The position numbers were made by a program, and so were the translations under genes. A stretch of 64,000 nt of DNA from Pseudomonas syringae KCTC 12500. Lineage in GTDB: Bacteria; Pseudomonadota; Gammaproteobacteria; Pseudomonadales; Pseudomonadaceae. Positions 16,532 to 23,831 of the stretch are shown here, in pieces. Numbering within the stretch: the first letter of the stretch is position 1; each line of letters begins with the position of its first letter. The stretch is taken from NCBI RefSeq assembly GCF_000507185.2, contig NZ_AYTM02000002.1, positions 2,774,001 through 2,838,000 of the forward strand, given 5' to 3'. The notes beneath the pieces were generated by a model. The model saw only the letters and a list, made by a program, of their open reading frames with translations. It made no database searches and was not told the origin of the DNA.

Positions 16532-17170
16532 ATGACACTGCGACTTGGCGACATCGCCCCTGATTTCGAACAGGAATCCAGTGAGGGGCGTATACGTTTT
16601 CATGAGTGGCTCGGCGACAGCTGGGGTGTGCTGTTCTCTCATCCGGCTGACTTCACGCCGGTGTGCACCACAGAGCTGGGCTTCACTGCCAAACTGAAAG
16701 ACGAGTTCGCCAAGCGCGGCGTGAAAGCCATTGCGCTGTCGGTGGACCCTGTCGATTCGCACATCAAGTGGATCGACGACATCGACACCACGCAAAACAC
16801 CCTGGTCAACTTCCCGATTCTTGCCGACGCTGATCGCAAAGTTTCCGACCTGTACGACCTGATTCATCCTAATGCCAACGACACGCTGACTGTGCGCTCG
16901 CTGTTCGTGATCGATCCGAACAAGAAGGTGCGTCTGACGATTACCTATCCGGCCAGCACCGGGCGTAACTTCCACGAGATTCTGCGCGTCATCGACTCCC
17001 TGCAATTGACCGACAACTACAAGGTCGCCACGCCCGCCAACTGGGTGGACGGCGATGACGTAGTGATCGTGCCGTCGATCAAGGATGAAGCCGAGATAAA
17101 ACAACGCTTTCCCAAGGGCTATAAAGCGGTCACGCCTTATCTGCGCCTGACACCACAGCCAAACCGCTGA
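16532..17170 (+). CDS. lsfA: 1-Cys peroxiredoxin (Prx6 type, LsfA-like)
   Basis: A 212-residue thiol peroxidase. The peroxidatic cysteine is in HPADFTPVCTTELGFTAK; there is no C-terminal resolving-cysteine motif, and the C-terminal extension (NWVDGDDVVIVPSIKDEAE) is that of the Prx6 group. LsfA is a sulfate-starvation-induced peroxiredoxin in pseudomonads and is usually encoded beside the ssu sulfonate genes, as here (ssuA begins 354 bases downstream). The start is preceded by AAGGAGCAAC. A hairpin with T-run follows at 17200-17224, so it is a separate transcript from ssuA. Confidence 0.9.
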   Translation: MTLRLGDIAPDFEQESSEGRIRFHEWLGDSWGVLFSHPADFTPVCTTELGFTAKLKDEFAKRGVKAIALSVDPVDSHIKWIDDIDTTQNTLVNFPILADADRKVSDLYDLIHPNANDTLTVRSLFVIDPNKKVRLTITYPASTGRNFHEILRVIDSLQLTDNYKVATPANWVDGDDVVIVPSIKDEAEIKQRFPKGYKAVTPYLRLTPQPNR

Positions 17171-17199
17171 TTTCCGATCTACCAAGCGTGGGGTTATTC

Positions 17200-17224
17200 G
17201 GGCCGATTTATCGGCCCTTTTTTA
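17200..17224 (+). terminator. terminator after the peroxiredoxin gene
   Basis: Inverted repeat GGGCCGAT / ATCGGCCC with a very short loop followed by T6 at 17218-17223, about 30 bases after the stop codon. Confidence 0.78.
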
Positions 17225-17256
17225 TTCCTTCCTCATAGCCGCCTGCTGCGTCGCTT

Positions 17257-17345
17257 CATCAATCGCGGACGCGGAGCATGGGCACGATAGTCGAGATTAT
17301 CGTTCCTCACGCTCCAGCGTAGGAGTGCATGTCCTGACGCTCTGC
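17257..17345. repeat. REP-like element (CGGAGCATGGGCACGATA type)
   Basis: Contains GGACGCGGAGCATGGGCACG, ATTATCGTTCCTCACGCTCC and GACGCTCTGCGTC. The same words recur at 23720-23762, 40560-40612, 48898-48985 and 59583-59680, so this is a family of dispersed intergenic palindromes in this genome. Confidence 0.75.
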
Positions 17346-17386
17346 GTCACAGGTCCAAGGGGTGCAGGCAACGGCATTTTCTTTAT

Positions 17387-17413
17387 ATTCATTTATGGAA
17401 TAACTAAATGAAT
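17387..17413. promoter_or_regulatory. 9-bp inverted repeat upstream of ssuA, putative regulator site
   Basis: Perfect arms ATTCATTTA (17387-17395) and TAAATGAAT (17405-17413) around TGGAATAAC, in an A/T-rich stretch about 110 bases before ssuA. The ssu genes of pseudomonads are induced by sulfate starvation through CysB and related LysR-type regulators, whose sites are A/T-rich dyads. Assignment to CysB is inference. Confidence 0.5.
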
Positions 17414-17524
17414 AAATAAGATTTATAGATATAAAAAAGGGCTGTTAATGTCGTGCCTATTCCCACCTTGCTCGTTCCTCAGCGGTCGAGCAGGGGACCA
17501 CCCCAAATAGGTAAAGGAGCGCAT

Positions 17525-18490
17525 ATGCGCACTGTCATTTTGCGTCGAAGCCTTGTCGCGCTGTTTGCTGCTGCGGTCGCTCTTGGTGCGGTCACTCAGG
17601 CTCAGGCGGAAGATCTGCGCATCGGTTACCAGAAGTACGGCACGCTGGTGCTGCTCAAGGCCAAGGGCTCGCTGGAAAAGCGTCTGGCCGAGCAGGGTGT
17701 GAAAGTCCAGTGGACGGAGTTCCCTGGCGGCCCGCAGCTGCTTGAAGGCCTGAACGTCGGTTCTATCGACTTCGGCGTAACAGGCGAAACGCCGCCGGTC
17801 TTCGCTCAGGCCGCGGGCGCGGACCTGCTGTATGTGGCCTACGAGCCGCCAGCACCGACCAGTGAAGCCATCCTGGTCCCCAAAGACTCCCCGATTACTT
17901 CGGTCAAAGACCTGAAGGGCAAGAAAGTCGTCCTCAATAAGGGCTCGAACGTCCATTACCTGCTGGTCAAGGCGCTGGAAGATGCGGGTCTGAAATACAC
18001 CGATATCCAGACCGTCTTCCTGCCTCCGGCCGATGCGCGTGCCGCTTTCGAGCGCGGCAGCGTGGATGCCTGGGTCATCTGGGACCCGTACCAGGCCGCT
18101 GCTGAAAAGCAATTGCAGGCGCGAACCCTGAAAGACGGCACCGGCATTGTCGACAACCATCAGTTCTATCTCGCCACCAAGCCGTACGCGCAGAAAAAAC
18201 CCAAGGTGATTCAGGCGCTGGTCGAAGAGGTCCGAGCGGTGGGCGAGTGGTCCAAGGCCAACCCCGATGAAGTGACCCAACAGGTCGCGCCGTTGCTGGG
18301 GCTGCCGGCCGATATCACCCTGACTTCAGTGAAGCGGCAGGGCTACGGCGCGCAGTTCCTTACCCCGCCGGTGGTGGCGGCACAGCAGAAAATCGCTGAC
18401 ACCTTCTACCAGCTCAAGCTGATTCCAAAGCCGCTCAGCATTGCTGATGTGGTCTGGACACCTCCTGCTGCTGTTGCTCAAGCACAGTGA
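17525..18490 (+). CDS. ssuA: aliphatic sulfonate ABC transporter, substrate-binding protein
   Basis: A 321-residue precursor with signal peptide MRTVILRRSLVALFAAA... ending TQAQA. The mature protein starts EDLRIGYQKYGTLVLLKAKG and has VQWTEFPGGPQLLEGLNVG, IDFGVTGETPPVFAQAAG and DAWVIWDPYQAA, the SsuA/TauA signature blocks. It binds sulfonates in the periplasm for SsuCB. AAAGGAGCGCAT precedes the ATG at 17525. In other pseudomonads ssuE lies before and ssuD after ssuA; here neither is present: ssuC begins 28 bases after this stop. Confidence 0.92.
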   Translation: MRTVILRRSLVALFAAAVALGAVTQAQAEDLRIGYQKYGTLVLLKAKGSLEKRLAEQGVKVQWTEFPGGPQLLEGLNVGSIDFGVTGETPPVFAQAAGADLLYVAYEPPAPTSEAILVPKDSPITSVKDLKGKKVVLNKGSNVHYLLVKALEDAGLKYTDIQTVFLPPADARAAFERGSVDAWVIWDPYQAAAEKQLQARTLKDGTGIVDNHQFYLATKPYAQKKPKVIQALVEEVRAVGEWSKANPDEVTQQVAPLLGLPADITLTSVKRQGYGAQFLTPPVVAAQQKIADTFYQLKLIPKPLSIADVVWTPPAAVAQAQ

Positions 18491-18518
18491 TCGTCAGGCC
18501 CTTCGAGGAGACAACTCC

Positions 18519-19316
18519 ATGAGCCTCAGTGCTTCGCAACGCATCATTCACCGACTGGCGCCCTGGGCACTTCCAGTCCTGTTGTTGGCAGTCTGGCAGC
18601 TGTCAGTCAGCGCCGGCTGGTTATCCACACGCATTCTGCCCGCACCCAGCGCGGTCATCGAAGCGGGCATAAACCTGGTCGCCAGCGGCGAAATCTGGAC
18701 GCATCTTGCGATCAGCGGCTGGCGTGCCGGGATCGGGTTTGCCATTGGCGGCGGCATCGGTCTGGCGCTGGGCTTCATCACCGGCCTGAGCAAATGGGGT
18801 GAGCGTCTGCTGGACAGCTCGGTGCAGATGATTCGCAACGTGCCGCACCTGGCGCTGATTCCGCTGGTCATCCTGTGGTTCGGCATCGACGAGACCGCCA
18901 AGATATTCCTAGTCGCACTGGGCACTCTGTTCCCGATTTACCTGAATACCTACCACGGCATCCGCAACATCGATCCGGCGCTGGTAGAAATGTCCCGTAG
19001 CTACGGCCTGTCAGGTTTCAGCCTGTTCCGTCATGTGATCCTGCCGGGCGCCATGCCTTCGATTCTGGTCGGCGTGCGCTTTGCGCTGGGCTTCATGTGG
19101 CTGACGCTGATCGTCGCGGAAACCATTTCCGCCAGCTCCGGCATCGGCTACCTGGCGATGAATGCACGGGAATTTCTGCAAACCGACGTCGTGGTGCTGG
19201 CCATTGTGTTGTACGCCGTACTCGGCAAGCTGGCCGATCTGGCGGCGCGGGGCCTGGAACGTGTCTGCCTGCGCTGGCACCCGGCCTATCAAGTGAGCAA
19301 AGGCGGTGCCGCATGA
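18519..19316 (+). CDS. ssuC: sulfonate ABC transporter permease
   Basis: A 265-residue inner membrane protein with about six hydrophobic helices, beginning [20 protein letters not shown]. It has the EAA-type coupling loop around [20 protein letters not shown] and [14 protein letters not shown], as in SsuC/TauC. The ATG at 18519 follows GAGGAG at 18505-18510. The stop overlaps the ssuB start by 4 bases (ATGA), so the two subunits are translationally coupled. Confidence 0.93.
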   Translation: MSLSASQRIIHRLAPWALPVLLLAVWQLSVSAGWLSTRILPAPSAVIEAGINLVASGEIWTHLAISGWRAGIGFAIGGGIGLALGFITGLSKWGERLLDSSVQMIRNVPHLALIPLVILWFGIDETAKIFLVALGTLFPIYLNTYHGIRNIDPALVEMSRSYGLSGFSLFRHVILPGAMPSILVGVRFALGFMWLTLIVAETISASSGIGYLAMNAREFLQTDVVVLAIVLYAVLGKLADLAARGLERVCLRWHPAYQVSKGGAA

Positions 19317-20125
19317 CCAGTCTGAAACAGCAACCTCCACACTTGCTGCGTGGCATCCCGCTGGCGGTACGCAAGCTGAAAAAAGCGTTCGGCGCCCGCG
19401 AAGTGCTCAAGGACATCGACCTGCACATCCCTGCGGGTCAGTTCGTCGCCATCGTCGGCCGCAGCGGTTGCGGCAAAAGCACCCTGTTGCGCCTGCTCGC
19501 CGGCCTCGACAAACCGACGCAGGGACAGCTACTTGCAGGCTCTGCGCCATTGGACGATGCCCGCGAAGACACGCGATTGATGTTTCAGGAAGCGCGCTTG
19601 CTGCCCTGGAAAAAGATCATCGACAACGTCGGCCTTGGCCTGAGCGGCGACTGGCGGGCGCAGGCTCTTGAAGCGCTTGAGGCCGTCGGCCTTGCCGAGC
19701 GCGCCAATGAATGGCCTGCCGCATTGTCCGGTGGCCAGAAGCAACGCGTTGCCCTGGCCCGTGCGCTGATTCACAAGCCGCGCCTGCTGTTGCTCGACGA
19801 GCCGTTGGGCGCGCTGGATGCCCTGACCCGGATCGAAATGCAGCAACTGATCGAAAAACTGTGGGGCCAGTATGGTTTCACGGTGTTGCTGGTAACCCAC
19901 GACGTCAGCGAGGCCGTGGCCATTGCCGACCGGGTGATCCTGATCGAAGAAGGGCAGATCGGGCTCGATCTGCTGGTCGACCTGCCACGCCCGCGTGTTC
20001 GTGGTTCGCATCGCCTCGCAGCGCTGGAGGCCGAAGTGCTCAACCGCGTGCTGGCCCTGCCGGGTTCGCCACCTGACCCGGAACCGTTTTCGCCACTGCC
20101 TACGCAATTGCGCTGGGCAAATTAA
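19313..20125 (+). CDS. ssuB: sulfonate ABC transporter ATP-binding protein
   Basis: A 270-residue ABC ATPase. Walker A is [17 protein letters not shown], the signature motif [15 protein letters not shown], Walker [17 protein letters not shown] and the H-loop [17 protein letters not shown]. It energises uptake through SsuC. The ATG at 19313 overlaps the ssuC stop; the longer open frame from 19097 lies inside ssuC and is ignored. ssuF follows 26 bases downstream. Confidence 0.95.
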   Translation: MTSLKQQPPHLLRGIPLAVRKLKKAFGAREVLKDIDLHIPAGQFVAIVGRSGCGKSTLLRLLAGLDKPTQGQLLAGSAPLDDAREDTRLMFQEARLLPWKKIIDNVGLGLSGDWRAQALEALEAVGLAERANEWPAALSGGQKQRVALARALIHKPRLLLLDEPLGALDALTRIEMQQLIEKLWGQYGFTVLLVTHDVSEAVAIADRVILIEEGQIGLDLLVDLPRPRVRGSHRLAALEAEVLNRVLALPGSPPDPEPFSPLPTQLRWAN

Positions 20126-20151
20126 CCCTGATCCCCAAAGGAAGACATGCC

Positions 20152-20367
20152 ATGACTATCAAAGCCATTAACGTTCGCAACCAGTTCAAAGGCACCATCA
20201 AGGAAATCGTCCACGGCGACGTACTGTCGGAAATCGACGTACAGACCGCATCGGGCGTCGTGACCTCGGTCATCACCACCCGCTCGGTCAAGGAGCTGGA
20301 GCTGGTCGTCGGCAGCGAAGTCATCGCCTTCGTGAAGTCCACTGAAGTCTCCATCGCCAAGCTGTAA
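20152..20367 (+). CDS. ssuF: molybdopterin-binding-like TOBE protein SsuF
   Basis: A 71-residue single TOBE (molbindin) domain: starts MTIKAINVRNQFKGTIKEI, then VTSVITTRSVKELELVVGS. SsuF is the last gene of the pseudomonad ssu operon and is needed for sulfonate use, though its exact role is not settled. AAAGGAAGACATGCC lies before the start. A terminator follows. Confidence 0.92.
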   Translation: MTIKAINVRNQFKGTIKEIVHGDVLSEIDVQTASGVVTSVITTRSVKELELVVGSEVIAFVKSTEVSIAKL

Positions 20368-20383
20368 ACGATGGGCAAAAAAC

Positions 20384-20418
20384 ACCCCGGACGGTCCTGA
20401 CCCTCCGGGTTTTTTTGC
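20384..20418 (+). terminator. terminator of the ssu operon
   Basis: CCCCGGA / TCCGGG arms followed by a run of seven T, about 20 bases after ssuF. Confidence 0.8.
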
Positions 20419-20420
20419 TT

Positions 20421-21028
20421 TTTACCTAGCAGTTATGCGAGGTAGGCGACGTATCGGTTTTGCTGGATGCTGACGGCTGGTTCTATTTGAAAAAACTGCC
20501 ATGACCTCCCCCGACCAGACAGTGCTGTGCACGTATCGCTACGACCCGCTGGACCGTCTGGCTTCCAGCTCGCCGTTGGGGCAGACGGATGTGCAGCGCT
20601 TCTATCAAAAAAACCGTCTGGCAACCGAGATTGAGGGCGTGCTGCAGCGTACGGTCTTTCAGCATGAAGACCTGTTATTGGCTCAGCAGCGGCATGTTGA
20701 TGGTGTGGTGAACACGACGCTGCTTGCGACCGATCCGCAGCGCTCTGTCCTGCGGCTTGTGGATAAGTCTGGAATTGAGCCTGTGGCGTACAGCGTCTAT
20801 GGTCATCACCCGGCTGAAAGCGGACTGACCAGTTTGCTGGGATTCAATGGCGAGCGGCGTGATCCGGTGACCGGGCATTATCTGCTGGGGAATGGGTATC
20901 GGGCTTACAACCCGGTGTTGATGCGGTTCAACAGCCCGGACAGTTTGAGTCCGTTTGATGAGGGCGGGTTGAATGCGTATGGGTATTGTGGGGGGGATCC
21001 GGTGGGAGTTGTGGATCCGTCGGGGCAT
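20421..21028 (+). repeat. 608-bp direct repeat, copy 1 (rhs cassette)
   Basis: Begins TTTACCTAGCAGTTATGCG directly after the ssu terminator and ends at the GCAT that follows the RHS core. It aligns without gaps to 21812-22419 (constant offset 1391) with scattered substitutions. It covers about 80 bp upstream of the ATG and the conserved first part of the RHS gene; the genes diverge completely after it. Confidence 0.85.
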
Positions 21029-21574
21029 ATGCCATTTTCAATTCTCATACAGGCGGCAGACTTGATTGAGAAGTTCGGTCCGCAAGCAGCTACTCTTATT
21101 GCAAAGAGGGCTCTGCAAGGCGTCAGCCCCGTTGCGCGTGTTTTAGGGGGCAAACATACACCTGCGTCTGTAAAATCCTTGGTATCTGAAAATGTAAGTA
21201 GGCTACCGTCCGCCTCTACGTCTACCTCGTCGGCTAAATCTGTTTCAGGTCGTAAGGCTAGTGAGGGATATATAAGGTTGCAAAAATTAAGAAAAAGTGT
21301 AAGTCATGTAGGTGAGACTAACGTGCCTTCGAATGATCAAGCCGCCTTGGCAAGGTATAACAGGCTTGAGGGGCGCATACGCGCCGTTGATGATCTGATA
21401 GACCACTACAGGAAAAATACTAAGAAAGTTAAGCACAGTGCACGTACCGCTCAAGAATCGCTAGAGGGTTACATGAAAAAGCGTCCTGAAGTGGTCGCCC
21501 AGTTTGAGGCATACCGTGATAAATTTAATAAAAGGATGCGTTCTAGAATTCGGGATCCGGACCAGGTTAATTAA
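20501..21574 (+). CDS. short RHS-core protein with unknown C-terminal tail, copy 1
   Basis: A 357-residue protein. Residues 1-175 are the end of an RHS/YD-repeat barrel: CTYRYDPLDRLASSSP, then the RHS-associated core LLGFNGERRDPVTGHYLLGN, GYRAYNPVLMRFNSPDSLSP and GYCGGDPVGVVDPSGH. After the DPSGH junction the sequence switches to a lower-GC, Lys/Arg/Ser-rich tail of about 180 residues (begins MPFSILIQAADLIEKFG) that matches no family I recognise. This modular layout is that of polymorphic toxins, in which the tail is the effector domain. There is no long RHS shell, no secretion signal and no obvious immunity gene downstream, so it may be an orphan cassette or act in another way. Confidence 0.8.
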   Translation: MTSPDQTVLCTYRYDPLDRLASSSPLGQTDVQRFYQKNRLATEIEGVLQRTVFQHEDLLLAQQRHVDGVVNTTLLATDPQRSVLRLVDKSGIEPVAYSVYGHHPAESGLTSLLGFNGERRDPVTGHYLLGNGYRAYNPVLMRFNSPDSLSPFDEGGLNAYGYCGGDPVGVVDPSGHMPFSILIQAADLIEKFGPQAATLIAKRALQGVSPVARVLGGKHTPASVKSLVSENVSRLPSASTSTSSAKSVSGRKASEGYIRLQKLRKSVSHVGETNVPSNDQAALARYNRLEGRIRAVDDLIDHYRKNTKKVKHSARTAQESLEGYMKKRPEVVAQFEAYRDKFNKRMRSRIRDPDQVN

Positions 21575-21589
21575 TATCGCTATCTCAGG

Positions 21590-21790
21590 CTCTCTTCACC
21601 CCAGCGCCGGTAAATACAACCCAAATAAGCATCAAACACCCGCATCCCTTCCTCGGCCATGCGTGGTGTGATCTCGTCATGTAACTGAACCGACCGCGCA
21701 TACACCCGATCCTCCCGGTCCCATCGCCGCCTGCATCATTTTGCAATGCAGGCAGCTTGAGGCGGCGATCAAAGACCTCAAGCATGATGC
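21590..21790 (-). pseudogene. degenerate 3' fragment of a TetR-family regulator gene
   Basis: The plus strand here closely resembles the 3' end of the intact TetR gene at 23005-23649: both contain TACAACCC, AATAAGCATCAAA, CGCATCCCTTCCTC, ATCTCGTCATG, ACCGACCGCGCATACACCCG and GCGATCAAA. The fragment carries an internal deletion and frameshifts and stops at about 21790 just before the second rhs copy. It shows that the block [rhs + tetR 3' end] was duplicated in tandem. Confidence 0.8.
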
Positions 21791-21811
21791 TTTCAGAATC
21801 GAAGTCGAACG

Positions 21812-22419
21812 TTTACCTAGCAGTTATGCGAGGTAGGCGACGTATCGGTTTTGCCGGATGCTGACGGCTGGTTCTATGTGAAACAACTGCCATGGCCTCT
21901 CCCGACCCGATAATGCTATGCACGTATCGCTACGACCCGCTGGACCGTCTGGCTTCCAGCTTGCCGGTGGGGCTGGCTGATATTCGGCGTTTCTATCAAA
22001 AGAACCGCCTGGCGACCGAGATACAGGGCGCGCTGCAGCGTACGGTCTTTCAGCATGAAGACCTGTTATTGGCTCAGCAGCTGCATGTTGATGGTGTGGT
22101 GGACACGACACTGCTTGCGACCGATCAGCAGCGTTCTGTCCTGCGGCTTGTGGATAAGTCTGGAATTGAGCCTGTGGCGTACAGCGCCTATGGTCATCAC
22201 CCGGCTGAAAGCGGGTTGACCAGCCTGCTGGGTTTTAATGGCGAGCGGCGTGACCCGGTGACCGGGCATTATCTGCTGGGGAATGGGTATCGGGCGTATA
22301 ATCCGGTGTTGATGAGGTTCAACAGTCCCGACAGTTTGAGTCCGTTTGATGAGGGCGGGTTGAATGCGTATGGGTATTGTGGGGGTGATCCGATTGGGTT
22401 TGTGGATCCGTCAGGGCAT
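21812..22419 (+). repeat. 608-bp direct repeat, copy 2 (rhs cassette)
   Basis: Gap-free counterpart of 20421-21028. The upstream 80 bases (TTTACCTAGCAGTTATGCG onwards) are nearly identical in both copies, so both genes carry the same 5' region. Confidence 0.85.
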
Positions 22420-22974
22420 GCGCCGTATAACAGGCTACTTAGACTGGCACTAGAAAACGCACGCTTGAAATCACTTAGCCGGAAAGATCGAATATCTACC
22501 CGTTTGTTGTGGGTGCTTGGCAAACGCTCAGAAGCGCCTCCTTCACGGAAAGGCAAGCCTTTACCCATATCACCCCTGGCATCAACGAGCGCTGCTTCAT
22601 CTCCTCCGCTATCTATGGCCTCAGCTCTGCAAGTTTCTGATAAAGGTAAGCTGTCGGTCGCCTTTCCGGACATGAGTTGGGAGTATAGGGTGAGAAAGAC
22701 TAAGGAGTTTCATACTCCAATTGACACGGCGGCACCCTCGGATTTTAAGACGGCCCAAACCCTTTTGGATTTGCACAATAAAAGACGGGTAGACGTCGAA
22801 AAGTTCATCTGTTTTCACAATGCCAGACGGGCTGTTAGCACTGAGAATGCTATAGCGGCTGGTCCATCACAGTTTTATAAAGCTATCAGGGAGAGAGATA
22901 TTAATAATTTTAAATTATACGCGGCTGATATGTATAGGATACACCGTAAGGCTATACGTAAACAGCATAAATAA
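21892..22974 (+). CDS. short RHS-core protein with unknown C-terminal tail, copy 2
   Basis: A 360-residue protein whose first 175 residues are nearly the same as copy 1 (CTYRYDPLDRLASSLP, LLGFNGERRDPVTGHYLLGN, GYCGGDPIGFVDPSGH). After DPSGH the tail (APYNRLLRLALENARLKSL onward, about 185 residues) is unrelated to the tail of copy 1. Visible features in the tail are a Ser/Pro-rich linker, a WEYRVRKTKEF segment and a basic end (YRIHRKAIRKQHK). No catalytic motif or immunity gene is evident. The tail codons are A/T-richer than the core. Confidence 0.8.
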   Translation: MASPDPIMLCTYRYDPLDRLASSLPVGLADIRRFYQKNRLATEIQGALQRTVFQHEDLLLAQQLHVDGVVDTTLLATDQQRSVLRLVDKSGIEPVAYSAYGHHPAESGLTSLLGFNGERRDPVTGHYLLGNGYRAYNPVLMRFNSPDSLSPFDEGGLNAYGYCGGDPIGFVDPSGHAPYNRLLRLALENARLKSLSRKDRISTRLLWVLGKRSEAPPSRKGKPLPISPLASTSAASSPPLSMASALQVSDKGKLSVAFPDMSWEYRVRKTKEFHTPIDTAAPSDFKTAQTLLDLHNKRRVDVEKFICFHNARRAVSTENAIAAGPSQFYKAIRERDINNFKLYAADMYRIHRKAIRKQHK

Positions 22975-23004
22975 CAGTATTGCACTCAGTCTCTACAGCC
23001 TCGG

Positions 23005-23649
23005 TCACAGCAGTGGTGATATTTTTCTCTTCACCAAAAACACCGGCAAATACAACCCCAAATAAGCATCAAATACCCGCATCCCTTCCTCAGCCATGCG
23101 CGGTGTAATCTCGTCATGCAACTGCACCGACCGCGCATACACCCGATCCCCCAGCTCCATGGCCAGCGCAAACACGTCGACATCGTCCGGCAGTGCGGGC
23201 AACTGGAAGTGGCGATCAAATACCTCAAGCATCAGCTGCCCCAGCTCAATGTCGTGCTGGCGGTCGGCCTGGTTGATTTCAGTTAGGCCGTGCTGGGCGA
23301 GGATCAATTGGCGAGCGGCGGCGTCGGCGTTGTAGATGGCCAGCATGCGCAGCTCTACGATGCGTGACAGGTCGCGCCAGGTGGTGAGCTGGTCGTGATC
23401 GATGCGGGCCTGCAGCGACGCGCGAAAGGCGGCGTGGATGTCGGCGGTCAGTGCTTCAAGCAGCGCGGGGACGCTGGCGAAGAAGTGGTACACCGACGAG
23501 GGCGGAATGCCGGCTCGCTCGGCAACGCTGTAGATCGACAGACTGGCCACGCCTTGTTCGGCAAGCAGCGTGCGCGCGGCGTCGAGAATCGAATCGATTC
23601 TGGCCTGGCTGCGTGCTTGAGGTTTGCGAGGCGTGGCGGCGCGGGTCAT
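23005..23649 (-). CDS. TetR-family transcriptional regulator
   Basis: A 214-residue regulator. The N-terminal helix-turn-helix is clear: ARIDSILDAARTLLAEQG, then LSIYSVAERAGIPPSSVYHF. The C-terminal ligand domain is not diagnostic. The start at 23649 (MTRAATPRKPQARS) is preferred; a longer in-frame ATG at 23679 overlaps a palindrome that looks like an operator. No target gene is adjacent apart from itself, the convergent RHS gene and, further upstream, polyamine genes. A degraded copy of its 3' end is at 21590-21790. Confidence 0.85.
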   Translation of the reverse strand: MTRAATPRKPQARSQARIDSILDAARTLLAEQGVASLSIYSVAERAGIPPSSVYHFFASVPALLEALTADIHAAFRASLQARIDHDQLTTWRDLSRIVELRMLAIYNADAAARQLILAQHGLTEINQADRQHDIELGQLMLEVFDRHFQLPALPDDVDVFALAMELGDRVYARSVQLHDEITPRMAEEGMRVFDAYLGLYLPVFLVKRKISPLL

Positions 23650-23678
23650 GGGCGTGGCTCTTGGTTGGGCTGCGGGCA

Positions 23679-23694
23679 TTGTAAGGGATTACAA
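23679..23694. promoter_or_regulatory. palindromic operator candidate TTGTAA-N4-TTACAA
   Basis: Perfect 6-base arms TTGTAA and TTACAA separated by GGGA, 30 bases upstream of the preferred TetR start. Dyads of this size near the regulator's own start are typical of autorepression. Confidence 0.5.
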
Positions 23695-23719
23695 CGGGAT
23701 GAATCGCTGTCGTTGCCAA

Positions 23720-23762
23720 ACGCTTATCGCTCCCACGCTGGAGCGTGAGGAACGATAAGCGT
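23720..23762. repeat. REP-like hairpin
   Basis: Ten-base perfect arms ACGCTTATCG and CGATAAGCGT enclosing a second palindrome CACGCT-GG-AGCGTG. Shares CACGCTGGAGCGTGAGGAA-like words with the elements at 17257 and 48898. Confidence 0.75.
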
Positions 23763-23777
23763 CGGGATACGCACCAA

Positions 23778-23812
23778 ACAAAAACGCCGCAAGGCTCAAA
23801 GCCCGCGGCGTC
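23778..23812 (-). terminator. terminator downstream of the leftward glutamine synthetase-like gene
   Basis: On the minus strand GACGCCGCG ... CGGCGTTTTTG with an inner GGCT/AGCC pair; stem CGCCGC / GCGGCG and T-run. It lies 20 bases after the stop of the 23832-25208 gene. Confidence 0.75.
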
Positions 23813-23831
23813 TTGTACTACTCGGCCTCAA

